Source: Euryarchaeota archaeon UBA175 (GTDB taxonomy: Archaea > Thermoplasmatota > Poseidoniia > Poseidoniales > Thalassarchaeaceae). From it: a stretch of 6,666 bases of DNA. The position numbers were made by a program, and so were the translations under genes. The notes under the pieces were generated by a model. The model did no database searches. It was not told where the DNA came from and saw only the letters and a program-made list of their open reading frames with translations. The DNA lies in the NCBI GenBank assembly GCA_002497895.1, contig DAFD01000066.1, forward strand, positions 564-7,229, written 5' to 3'. This document shows, one piece after another, positions 1-5,920 of the stretch. Positions within the stretch are counted from its first letter, which is position 1, and each line of letters starts with the position of its first letter.

Positions 1-36
1 GCGCGACGAGTGTGCGCAACCGTGAAAGAGGAAGGC

Positions 37-42
37 GAGGAG
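37..42 (+). promoter_or_regulatory. Shine-Dalgarno site deciding start of the 51-605 gene
   Basis: GAGGAG lies 8 bases upstream of GTG 51, an ideal distance. No comparable purine tract precedes GTG 12, so this site favours translation from position 51. A second purine-rich stretch at 27-35 is less well spaced. Confidence 0.5.
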
Positions 43-50
43 CAGAATTT

Positions 51-605
51 GTGTTGAAGAAGGCAGTCATGCGCCAATACTGGCGTATCCAACAGAGTCA
101 GACTCTCATCTCGATGGGCTTCTGGTGCACCACCCTAACCCTCCTAGTGTGGCCCTTAGTCAGTTGGCGATTCGAAGAAATGGAGGCTGTTTTCGGCATA
201 TCGCCGACTTATCTCGGACTCATTAGTATCGGCGGCACAGTCCTATTGATCGTACTAGCAATCGGCTGGTTTTACGACGTCTCTTTCGGGCTTTGGCGAG
301 AACATCTTACGGTTGTTCAAGAGCGCAACCCATTCACTACCTACAAGCTGAATGCTCCACTTGGGATGATTCTGTCACAGACGAACACAATTCTCCGCAA
401 GGTCGCAGAGGATGATGATGATGTTCAGCGACATTGCGATTTTGTCGACCGATGGCTTGAATGGAATTCAGAGCAGGAAATCTGGATGCGATCGATGTCC
501 TCATTGAAGGGCATCGTTGGTGATGAAGACCCATTCTTGCAACACCTTTCGTCTGAGGCCCGCGCCAAACTTGAGGCAGGGGCCGACGAGTTGCAAGACT
601 TCTGA
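51..605 (+). CDS. Two-helix membrane protein of unknown function
   Basis: I do not recognise the family. From the GTG at 51 the product is 184 residues. Residues about 20-40 (rich in W, F, L, V) and 55-75 (LISIGGTVLLIVLAIGWF) are two strong hydrophobic segments joined by a short loop, followed by a soluble C-terminal region of about 105 residues with an acidic DDDD run at 121-124, probably cytoplasmic. The start was chosen because GAGGAG at 37-42 lies 8 bases before GTG 51; the frame is open back to the window edge, so GTG 12 (no Shine-Dalgarno) or a start outside the window is possible, and ATG 69 is a shorter option. The cysQ gene begins only 14 bases after the stop, suggesting co-transcription, but no catalytic motif links this protein to sulfur metabolism. 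It could be a membrane anchor or regulator; that is a guess. Confidence 0.72.
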   Translation: MLKKAVMRQYWRIQQSQTLISMGFWCTTLTLLVWPLVSWRFEEMEAVFGISPTYLGLISIGGTVLLIVLAIGWFYDVSFGLWREHLTVVQERNPFTTYKLNAPLGMILSQTNTILRKVAEDDDDVQRHCDFVDRWLEWNSEQEIWMRSMSSLKGIVGDEDPFLQHLSSEARAKLEAGADELQDF

Positions 606-607
606 TT

Positions 608-613
608 GGAGGG
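608..613 (+). promoter_or_regulatory. Shine-Dalgarno site for CTG-initiated cysQ
   Basis: GGAGGG, starting 3 bases after the TGA of the upstream gene, lies 6 bases before CTG 620. The first in-frame ATG (671) is 57 bases beyond it and has no good site of its own. This supports non-ATG initiation at 620 and translational coupling to the upstream gene. Confidence 0.6.
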
Positions 614-619
614 AGCCGC

Positions 620-1405
620 CTGGACCCTGAAGCAATCGTCGATATCGCTATTCTCGCGGGCGAGGCAATCATGGAAATTTATGATGCTGCAGAGGGGATC
701 GAAGTCACGCGAAAGGGCGACGACTCTCCCCTGACTAAGGCTGATTTGGCGGCTCACGATATCATTGTAGCAGGCTTGCAGGCAATCGATTCCACACCTA
801 TAGTATCTGAGGAAGGCCGAGTTGGCGACCCCCTATCGAGCAACACCTGCTGGTTAGTTGATCCACTAGATGGAACAAAGGAATTCATCAAGAGAAATGG
901 GATGTTTACTGTTAACATCGCGCTGATGCGTCGAGATGGTGCACGATGGGCCCCTCTCTTCGGGGTGGTTCACGCTCCGGCCACAGATACGACTTGGTTT
1001 GGTGGAGCTTTACACACCTCCGAACGAAGAGGGCGAGATGGTTCCGGCCCGATGATGGCCCAAGCTAGTGATGGATTGGTAAAATTAGTCGCCAGCGGCT
1101 CGCATCGAGGCGAGAAGGATGAGTCATTTGCGGCCGCTGTCGGCGAGCATGAACTAATTCGAATGGGCTCATCTCTCAAGGCCTGTATTGTTGCTGAAGG
1201 GGGAGCAGACCTCTATCCACGATTCGGCCCAACCTCTTGCTGGGATATTGCCGCCGCCCATGCAGTGGTTTCTGGGGCAGGAGGTATAGTGGTTGGACCA
1301 ACAGGAACAACTCTAGATTACGACCTTGTCGAGGACGTTCTCAACCCATTTTTCCTAGTCGCAGCAGACGGGCGATGGACCAAAGAATGGGTTGCTCATC
1401 AGTAA
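620..1405 (+). CDS. cysQ: 3'(2'),5'-bisphosphate nucleotidase (PAP phosphatase), CysQ family
   Basis: A soluble, Mg-dependent phosphatase of the inositol monophosphatase superfamily. CysQ converts 3'-phosphoadenosine 5'-phosphate (PAP), the by-product of PAPS-dependent sulfation, to AMP and phosphate, relieving product inhibition. From CTG 620 the protein has 261 residues, near the roughly 245 of E. coli CysQ. Visible metal-site motifs are SEE at 63-65, DPLDGT at 81-86 followed by KEFIKRNG, and WD at 208-209 in GPTSCWDIAAAHAV; GSSLK near 183-187 and LYPRFGP also match CysQ closely, more so than generic inositol monophosphatases. The start at CTG is inferred: starting at ATG 671 would remove IVDIAILAGEAI, which matches the conserved CysQ N-terminal helix, and GGAGGG is placed correctly for 620. 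It follows the membrane protein gene by 14 bases and converges on the sulfotransferase gene with a 17-base gap. Function is well supported; exact substrate preference (PAP or PAPS) is inferred from context. Confidence 0.93.
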   Translation: MDPEAIVDIAILAGEAIMEIYDAAEGIEVTRKGDDSPLTKADLAAHDIIVAGLQAIDSTPIVSEEGRVGDPLSSNTCWLVDPLDGTKEFIKRNGMFTVNIALMRRDGARWAPLFGVVHAPATDTTWFGGALHTSERRGRDGSGPMMAQASDGLVKLVASGSHRGEKDESFAAAVGEHELIRMGSSLKACIVAEGGADLYPRFGPTSCWDIAAAHAVVSGAGGIVVGPTGTTLDYDLVEDVLNPFFLVAADGRWTKEWVAHQ

Positions 1406-1422
1406 TTTTCAGACGCCGCTAA

Positions 1423-2313
1423 TCAGGCGATGCGCCAGCCCGATGCATCAAATCCAGTAGCACCCTCAAGTAGGGTTAGATCTGCATTCACTTGCTCTGC
1501 CAGAAGCGCTCGTTGGGCATCAGAAATCACCCGCTTCTCCGGCGCCTCGCTCGATAGCACCGGCATCTTGTACACATTGGTGCCGCGAGCCTGCAAGCGT
1601 CTTACGATTGGGCCTTTGAGAAATCCAGGTAGTAGGCTGGCAGTAAAGCGAAAAATGCGGCCGAAGAAGGTAATTGGACGACGGTCGGCCGCCGTATTTG
1701 CATTATGCACGGCATCGAGATCAAAGGCATACTCATCAACACCCAAATGGGCACAGACTTCAGTTAACACAGCAACAGGCTCGTGCCGCATACGATTAGC
1801 CTCTATCAAGAGAATAGAATCTCTACCGAAATACTCCAACCAGCGCGTCACACTGGCGCCATACAATGTATCACAATTCAACCGAGAATCGGCCCAGGCT
1901 ACTTCGAAGTTAGACCAATCTTCACCAAACTCAGCATCCTCGCCAGTGTCTAGAATCATGTTCCAATGAGAGATGGTACGGCTCACAGGTTCACGCAGAC
2001 ATACGACCAAACGCGCCTCTGGCCAAAACCTAGCAACACGACTGGGTGCAACCGGACAAGCCAGTGCATGAACAGAACAATCGATACGTACACCACCACC
2101 TGAGAAGCAATCCGAGTAAGCTTCCCAATCAGGTTCGGAATCGTCACGAGGAAAAGTGCCTTTGTGACTCGCGACGATATTCGGCTCCTTGGGGTCAGAA
2201 ACACAAACACCTGGATGTTGGCTCAATGCATCAGCAAGCCAAGTGGTTCCACATTTAGGGGCCCCGAGTAGGAAGGCACCGACTTCTGGAACCACTGACA
2301 GCACACCCTCCAT
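1423..2313 (-). CDS. PAPS-dependent sulfotransferase (carbohydrate type)
   Basis: Transfers the sulfuryl group from PAPS to an acceptor and releases PAP. The 296-residue product has the two family signatures: the 5'-phosphosulfate loop GAPKCGTTWL at residues 17-26 (Lys21 as the likely catalytic and phosphate-binding residue) and the 3'-phosphate motif REPVSRTISHW starting at residue 107, with Arg107 and Ser115 as likely PAP contacts. The segment HPGVCVSDPKEPN after the first loop is typical of the carbohydrate/heparan-type branch rather than cytosolic aryl sulfotransferases. There is no signal peptide or clear membrane helix; an amphipathic stretch near residues 214-238 (FFGRIFRFTASLLPGFLKG) might associate with membrane. 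The start is ATG 2313 because GGAGGGG lies 8 bases upstream; that site overlaps the alternative GTG at 2328. It is flanked by the PAP phosphatase and APS kinase genes, which supply its donor and clear its product. The acceptor cannot be read from sequence; a surface glycan or glycolipid is my guess. Confidence 0.9.
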   Translation of the reverse strand: MEGVLSVVPEVGAFLLGAPKCGTTWLADALSQHPGVCVSDPKEPNIVASHKGTFPRDDSEPDWEAYSDCFSGGGVRIDCSVHALACPVAPSRVARFWPEARLVVCLREPVSRTISHWNMILDTGEDAEFGEDWSNFEVAWADSRLNCDTLYGASVTRWLEYFGRDSILLIEANRMRHEPVAVLTEVCAHLGVDEYAFDLDAVHNANTAADRRPITFFGRIFRFTASLLPGFLKGPIVRRLQARGTNVYKMPVLSSEAPEKRVISDAQRALLAEQVNADLTLLEGATGFDASGWRIA

Positions 2314-2420
2314 CGAACCCCCCTCCACCTTCAGATATAGGAATTCACACTCTCACGGGGGCCTCAACCATCCGTTGCTATGAAATACAGGCCCTAATTC
2401 GGCCGAGTCCGGAAGGTGTA
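2314..2420. promoter_or_regulatory. Divergent intergenic region between sulfotransferase and APS kinase genes
   Basis: This 107-base gap separates two genes transcribed away from each other and must hold both promoters if each gene has its own. A weak A/T-rich stretch CTATGAAATACA at 2378-2389 could be a TATA-like element for the rightward gene. TATATC at 2334-2339 (minus strand CTATATC) is too close to the leftward start codon to be a convincing TATA box with an untranslated leader. No operator-like palindrome is obvious. Shared regulation of the PAPS-making and PAPS-using genes is possible from the arrangement alone. Confidence 0.4.
2320..2326 (-). promoter_or_regulatory. Shine-Dalgarno site for the sulfotransferase gene
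   Basis: On the minus strand GGAGGGG precedes ATG 2313 by about 6-8 bases. It covers part of the upstream GTG 2328 alternative start, so it argues for the ATG, giving 296 rather than 301 residues. Confidence 0.6.
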
Positions 2421-3308
2421 ATGATGGGCAACAAGGTAGTTTGGTTTACGGGACTTTCAGGCTCAGGGAAGACGACAATCGCTATGGCAGCCGCGGACAG
2501 ATTTGGCTGTGAAGTGCTTGATGGCGACACGATTAGAGACTTTTTTGCTAATTCCGACTTCAGTCGTGAAGGCCGAGAAAGACATCTTCTTGGCATAGCT
2601 AAGATGGCAAATATGATCTCAAAACATACAGATGTTCTTTGTTCATTCATCACTCCTTACGAAGACGTACGAGAGAAAATTCTAGAAATCCTCCCAGATA
2701 ATGCAGTGATGGTACATGTATCCACCTCTCTTGAGGTATGTGAAGAGAGAGACGTGAAAGGCCTGTACGCAAAAGCCCGCACTGGTGAAATAACAAATTT
2801 CACAGGAATCAGCGACCCTTTCGATGATCCAAAGTGTGCACACATTACACTAGATTCTAGTGGTAGTGAAGGCAATTCAGTCGACGATATGGTTGAGCAA
2901 CTCGCTCACCTATTTGAGAAGCCTAAGGCAGTTCTTCTCCCTGGCCGTTGGCAACCTCTGCATGTTGGCCATGAATGGCTCATCCAAAGAGAGTTAGACC
3001 AAGGAAAGAGTGTAGTTGTAGGCATCAGGAACACTCCCGTATCTGATTCAGATCCATTCTCTACAGATGTTCGAAAGAGAATGATTGAGCACAGATATGC
3101 CGGTGAAGATGTTGAGGCATGGGTTATGCCAGATATCGAAGCAATTTCTTACGGCCGAAAGGTGGGTTACGACCTCCGAGAAGCCGATGACATCCCTCCA
3201 GAAGTATTCGCAGTATCTGCAACGGGCGTTCGCGGAGGAAACAGAGCGAACGTGTCAGAACGAGTCATGGAATTCATGATTGCAGAAGGTATCTGGGACG
3301 GCGAGTGA
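2421..3308 (+). CDS. APS kinase fused to an HxGH nucleotidyltransferase domain
   Basis: The N-terminal half (residues about 5-165) is an adenylylsulfate kinase, which phosphorylates the 3'-OH of APS with ATP to give PAPS. Motifs: Walker A GLSGSGKT 11-18, DGDTIRD 34-40, FSREGR 47-52, FITPYED 76-82, and CEERDVKGLYAKARTGEI 107-124 followed by FTGISDPF. The C-terminal half (about 168-295) is a separate cytidylyltransferase-like domain: PGRWQPLHVGHEWLI 174-188 with HVGH at 181-184, DPFSTDVRKRMI 211-222, MPDIEAISYGRK 236-247, and a terminal SATGVRG 266-272 resembling the SGTxIR motif. It looks more like NMN/FMN adenylyltransferases than like ATP sulfurylase. Its substrate is unknown. ATG 2421 or the adjacent ATG 2424 may be used; GGAAGG at 2411-2416 is nearer the ideal distance for the second. 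Usual APS kinases are about 200 residues, so the extra domain is a true extension. Two APS-site positions differ from the usual DRxEN (here GRERH at 51-55). Local GC is lower than in downstream genes. Confidence 0.9.
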   Translation: MMGNKVVWFTGLSGSGKTTIAMAAADRFGCEVLDGDTIRDFFANSDFSREGRERHLLGIAKMANMISKHTDVLCSFITPYEDVREKILEILPDNAVMVHVSTSLEVCEERDVKGLYAKARTGEITNFTGISDPFDDPKCAHITLDSSGSEGNSVDDMVEQLAHLFEKPKAVLLPGRWQPLHVGHEWLIQRELDQGKSVVVGIRNTPVSDSDPFSTDVRKRMIEHRYAGEDVEAWVMPDIEAISYGRKVGYDLREADDIPPEVFAVSATGVRGGNRANVSERVMEFMIAEGIWDGE

Positions 3309-3318
3309 TTTTTCACTC
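3303..3318 (+). terminator. Small hairpin with T-run at end of APS kinase gene
   Basis: GAGTGA (3303-3308) and TCACTC (3313-3318) form a perfect 6-base stem around a TTTT loop, and a run of five T spans 3309-3313. The left arm contains the TGA stop codon. Archaeal termination usually depends on oligo-T rather than a hairpin, so a role in ending the transcript is only a possibility. Confidence 0.25.
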
Positions 3319-3368
3319 TCGAATTAACATCGACGGCTTCATCACACCCGCGCGATTCGCAAAGGCCG
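3309..3368 (+). promoter_or_regulatory. Possible promoter of the prefoldin-ftsY operon
   Basis: This 60-base gap follows the APS kinase stop. AATTAAC at about 3324-3330 is the most A/T-rich patch and would place a transcription start about 25 bases downstream, near 3350-3355, leaving a short leader before ATG 3369. The change of gene theme supports a new transcription unit here, but the element is weak and no BRE is certain. Confidence 0.25.
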
Positions 3369-3896
3369 ATGAGCACCCCCGACAGGGCAGAATTGCAACG
3401 TATCGCGCAACTCGTCGAGTTGAACCGCGAGCGTCTACAGAACCTCGAGGGACAAGTTGTCCGCCTTGAGGAAGTACGCCAGGAACAGGTCCGTTCAATC
3501 ATGGCCCTTGAGGCGATTCCCGCCGAGGGCGCAGACAATGTGATGATTCCACTCGGCGGTGGTGTCCAAATCATCGCTGATGTCCCTAGCCAAGCCGGCG
3601 CAGTGGTCGACATCGGCAGCGGAATCCAAGCCGAACGAACCCGCGAAGAAGCCCTCGAGATGCTCACTGCGCGTAACGAAGAACTCCTCAGATTGATGGA
3701 CGCACTCAAGACTGAGTTCGATGAAACTGAAAAGCTCGTCATCGAACTCGCCAACCAGTTCAATGAAGGAGTGGCCGAACTCCAAGGCGAAGTCACACCA
3801 GAAGAAGCAACAACACCCGTTGAGCAAACCGAAACCCCATCTTCTCCCAAACGCCGCCGGCGCAAGAGAGGAACAGATCTTACTTTGGACGACTGA
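3369..3896 (+). CDS. pfdA: Prefoldin alpha subunit
   Basis: Prefoldin is the archaeal/eukaryotic hexameric (2 alpha, 4 beta) chaperone that holds unfolded proteins and hands them to the thermosome. The 175-residue product has the alpha-subunit plan: a long coiled-coil helix at about 5-48, the central beta-hairpin segment at 56-86 with MIPLGGGVQIIADV and VVDIGSGIQAER as the family's typical paired strands, and a second helix at about 90-140 with heptad leucines. Family members are usually about 140-150 residues; here a polar tail from about 142 ends in KRRRRKRG (161-168) and then acidic residues, which the core fold does not need. The stop overlaps the Shine-Dalgarno of ftsY, so the two are likely translated together. 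In many archaea this gene pair is preceded by the ribosomal protein L18ae/LX gene; here an APS kinase gene lies upstream instead. Confidence 0.92.
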   Translation: MSTPDRAELQRIAQLVELNRERLQNLEGQVVRLEEVRQEQVRSIMALEAIPAEGADNVMIPLGGGVQIIADVPSQAGAVVDIGSGIQAERTREEALEMLTARNEELLRLMDALKTEFDETEKLVIELANQFNEGVAELQGEVTPEEATTPVEQTETPSSPKRRRRKRGTDLTLDD

Positions 3897-3901
3897 GGTG
3901 A
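3895..3901 (+). promoter_or_regulatory. Shine-Dalgarno site for ftsY overlapping the pfdA stop
   Basis: GAGGTGA begins inside the TGA stop codon of the prefoldin gene and ends 4 bases before ATG 3906, a layout that favours translational coupling of the two genes. Confidence 0.6.
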
Positions 3902-3905
3902 CAAC

Positions 3906-5204
3906 ATGGGCTTATTCGACCGCTTCAAGAAGAAGGCGAAAGAGGCGGTTGAGGAAGAAAACTTCACAGTCGAAGAGGACTCAATCGAAGCCGAAGAGGC
4001 TCTAATACAGCGCCGCCAATTGATGGACGCAATCGAGCGCGCAAAGAAGGCGACACCACCTCCACCACCCCCTGGTTTTGAACAATTCAAAGAAGAAGTA
4101 GAGGAGCAGTGGGACGAATTCGTTGAGGAACTGCCTGAGGATCCATTCAGCGCTCCAGCCGATAAGAAGTCGCGTAAGAAGGCAGAGCGAGCGGCTGCAG
4201 TGGCACAAGCGGAAGCAGCCGAGGAAGAATCTGAACCCCCCGAACACAATCCAATGCGTAGCACGACTGGTAGGGAATTAGTAGCCAGTGAAGCGGCAAA
4301 GTTTGAGATTGATTTGAGTGATGTGGAAGTCAAGCGCGGGGGCCGAGTAATAGCCGCCAGCCAAGCTCTGGAAAACATCCTCGAAGAACTCGAAACGGAC
4401 CTACTGATGGCCGATATGGGGCACGATGCGGTGAGCGACGTAATGACCACTCTCCGAGGCTCCCTAATCGGAGCACGACTCAATCGTAAGGCCGATCTCA
4501 ACGAAGTAATCGAGAAGGCCTTGCGAGCTTCATTACTCTCACTCCTCCAAGCCGGTTACTGGGACTTCGACAAGACCGTCAAATCATTTGCTAGTCAAGG
4601 AAAACCAGTCTCCATCATGATGGTGGGAGTCAATGGAACTGGAAAGACCACAACCAGCGCGAAGATCGCCAACCGCTTGAAAAACCAAGGATATTCTGTG
4701 GTTTTTGCGGCAGCAGACACCTTCCGAGCCGGCGCGATTGACCAACTCGCAAATCACGCTGAAAGGCTCGGAGTGCGCTGTATTCGTAGTCAGCGTGGTG
4801 GAGATGCAGCGGCAGTAGCAAGAGATGCAGTCGAGAGCGCGACTGCCCGCGGCGAAGACATCGTCATCATCGATACTGCGGGCCGAATGCAGAACAAAAT
4901 CAACCTCATGGAAGAATTGCGCAAGGTGCATCGTGTGACTCGCCCGCACCTCGTTCTCTTCGTAGCCGATGCCCTCGCCGGTAACGATGCGGTAGTACAG
5001 GCGAGGGAATTCCAACGCATGCTCAGTTTCGACGGAGCAGTCCTATGCAAACTCGACACCGATGCTAAGGGAGGTGCAGCCCTTTCTATCTCTCACACAA
5101 CAGGCCGACCGATAGTATTGGCAGGTGTCGGCCAGGGCTACGATGACCTACGTGACTTCGACCCGGATTGGCTAATCGATTCGATTCTTGCTACTGATGA
5201 GTGA
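3906..5204 (+). CDS. ftsY: Signal recognition particle receptor FtsY
   Basis: SRP GTPase that docks ribosome-SRP complexes at the membrane translocon. The 432-residue protein has a charged N-terminal region (1 to about 120) with GLFDRFKKKAKEA at the very start, a likely membrane-touching amphipathic helix, then acidic segments and a PPPPPP run at 51-56. The helical N domain spans about 125-230. The G domain shows GVNGTGKTTT at 241-250, DTFRAGA 271-277, DTAGRM 323-328, CKLDTDAKGG 381-390 (Cys where TKLD is common) and GVGQGYDDL 407-415. These are FtsY rather than SRP54 features; there is no C-terminal M domain. The acidic A region is longer than in many archaeal FtsY proteins. Start ATG 3906 has GAGGTGA just upstream. 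The stop overlaps the GTG start of the next gene by 4 bases, placing a pseudo-receiver protein in the same operon. Confidence 0.96.
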   Translation: MGLFDRFKKKAKEAVEEENFTVEEDSIEAEEALIQRRQLMDAIERAKKATPPPPPPGFEQFKEEVEEQWDEFVEELPEDPFSAPADKKSRKKAERAAAVAQAEAAEEESEPPEHNPMRSTTGRELVASEAAKFEIDLSDVEVKRGGRVIAASQALENILEELETDLLMADMGHDAVSDVMTTLRGSLIGARLNRKADLNEVIEKALRASLLSLLQAGYWDFDKTVKSFASQGKPVSIMMVGVNGTGKTTTSAKIANRLKNQGYSVVFAAADTFRAGAIDQLANHAERLGVRCIRSQRGGDAAAVARDAVESATARGEDIVIIDTAGRMQNKINLMEELRKVHRVTRPHLVLFVADALAGNDAVVQAREFQRMLSFDGAVLCKLDTDAKGGAALSISHTTGRPIVLAGVGQGYDDLRDFDPDWLIDSILATDE

Positions 5205-5914
5205 CCGCGTCTTTCATCAACAACCCCTTCCGTGTAGTGATGAGTATGTCAGAGGACGAGCCGAAGACGGCCCTCATTGTGGTGGGTAACTCGATCACAG
5301 AGGGGCAATTGCAACTGCTTCTTCGCAAGCGTGGCTGGAAGGCCGAGATTACCAAGGACGGCGACCAGGCAGTCGACCAATTCGTTGCACTGAGGCCCGA
5401 TATGGTATTCATCGCGGTTGATATTCCAACGCTTGACGGACACGTCGCAGCCCTTGAGATGAGGGAGTCCGACTCGAAGGCTCGCATTGTCTTCGTCGCG
5501 AGTCGGGGTGGAATGTCTTTGGCCGAAGACGCCGCTTATTCTGCTGGGGCGGTAGGTGTTCTTCAGACTCCATTTTCTACATCATCCGTAGAAGATGTCT
5601 GGGAAGGTTGGATGGGACGGATCCCTGAAGCCCCCGGTCTCTCCGACCTCGACGCCCTCTACCCCACTCTCAGGGAGGCTGAACCCGAACTTCCTCCGTT
5701 GCCCCCATTACCGCCCTTAGCAACCGAGGCGGTCGAAATGCCAGTCCCAATTGCAACAGCGCCAATCCCTTCCCCTACCAAACCCAAGCGCAAAATTCGC
5801 TGGCTCGTTCGCCTAGTTCTGCTTCTAATCATAGCCGGCGGAGCAATCGGCGGCGCACATTATGCAGGCCTAATCGACCTCAATGCGCTAGTTGAACAAA
5901 TCACAGGCGTTTGA
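5201..5914 (+). CDS. Tail-anchored receiver-like protein lacking phosphorylation residues
   Basis: Residues about 22-135 have the length and strand/helix rhythm of a CheY-like receiver: TALIVVGN, then GWKAEITKDGDQAVDQF, RPDMVFIAVDIPTLDGH, ARIVFVAS and GAVGVLQTPF. Key residues are changed: the acidic pair after strand 1 is GN (29-30), the position aligning with the phospho-acceptor Asp is Ala72 (an Asp lies two residues on, at 74), and the KPF lysine is Thr123. It is therefore probably a pseudo-receiver used for binding, not phosphotransfer. A Pro-rich linker (PPLPPLPPL around 165-173, then more Pro to 195) and basic KPKRKIR (194-200) lead to one membrane helix at about 201-225, with only about 12 residues after it: a tail-anchored layout, receiver in the cytoplasm. 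The GTG start overlaps the ftsY stop (GTGA); ATG 5240 or 5246 would also keep the whole domain. Its role is unknown; coupling to ftsY hints at membrane protein targeting. Confidence 0.82.
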   Translation: MTASFINNPFRVVMSMSEDEPKTALIVVGNSITEGQLQLLLRKRGWKAEITKDGDQAVDQFVALRPDMVFIAVDIPTLDGHVAALEMRESDSKARIVFVASRGGMSLAEDAAYSAGAVGVLQTPFSTSSVEDVWEGWMGRIPEAPGLSDLDALYPTLREAEPELPPLPPLPPLATEAVEMPVPIATAPIPSPTKPKRKIRWLVRLVLLLIIAGGAIGGAHYAGLIDLNALVEQITGV

Positions 5915-5920
5915 TCAAAC

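Noticed and set aside
411..423. GATGATGATGATG triplet repeat
   Set aside because: Only four units, encoding an Asp run in the membrane protein's soluble tail; too short to call a microsatellite or phase-variation tract, and length changes in whole triplets would not shift the frame.
1406..1422. Possible terminator between the convergent cysQ and sulfotransferase genes
   Set aside because: Seventeen bases with only a TTTT run and no stem; not enough to call.
1430..1969. Plus-strand open frame opposite the sulfotransferase gene
   Set aside because: It mirrors the sulfotransferase coding strand, lacks any recognisable motif, and has a basic, low-complexity product.
2334..2341. TATATC-like stretch as TATA box of the sulfotransferase gene
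   Set aside because: It lies only about 21-28 bases before the ATG and directly against the Shine-Dalgarno; a start of transcription 25 bases downstream would remove the ribosome binding site.
2924..3305. C-terminal domain of the APS kinase fusion read as ATP sulfurylase
   Set aside because: PLHVGHE superficially resembles the NPxHxxHE motif, but the domain is far too short for ATP sulfurylase and lacks its other signatures (GRDHAG-type loop); NadM-like features fit better. I leave the activity open rather than naming sat.
3167..4501. Long minus-strand open frame (444 codons), very rich in Ser and Arg
   Set aside because: It lies antisense to pfdA and ftsY, which have clear domains; its Ser/Arg-rich composition is what the reverse complement of Glu/Ala/Arg-rich codons produces, and it shows no domain.
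4584..5015. Minus-strand open frame inside ftsY
   Set aside because: It is antisense to the conserved G domain of FtsY, with no domain or ribosome binding site.
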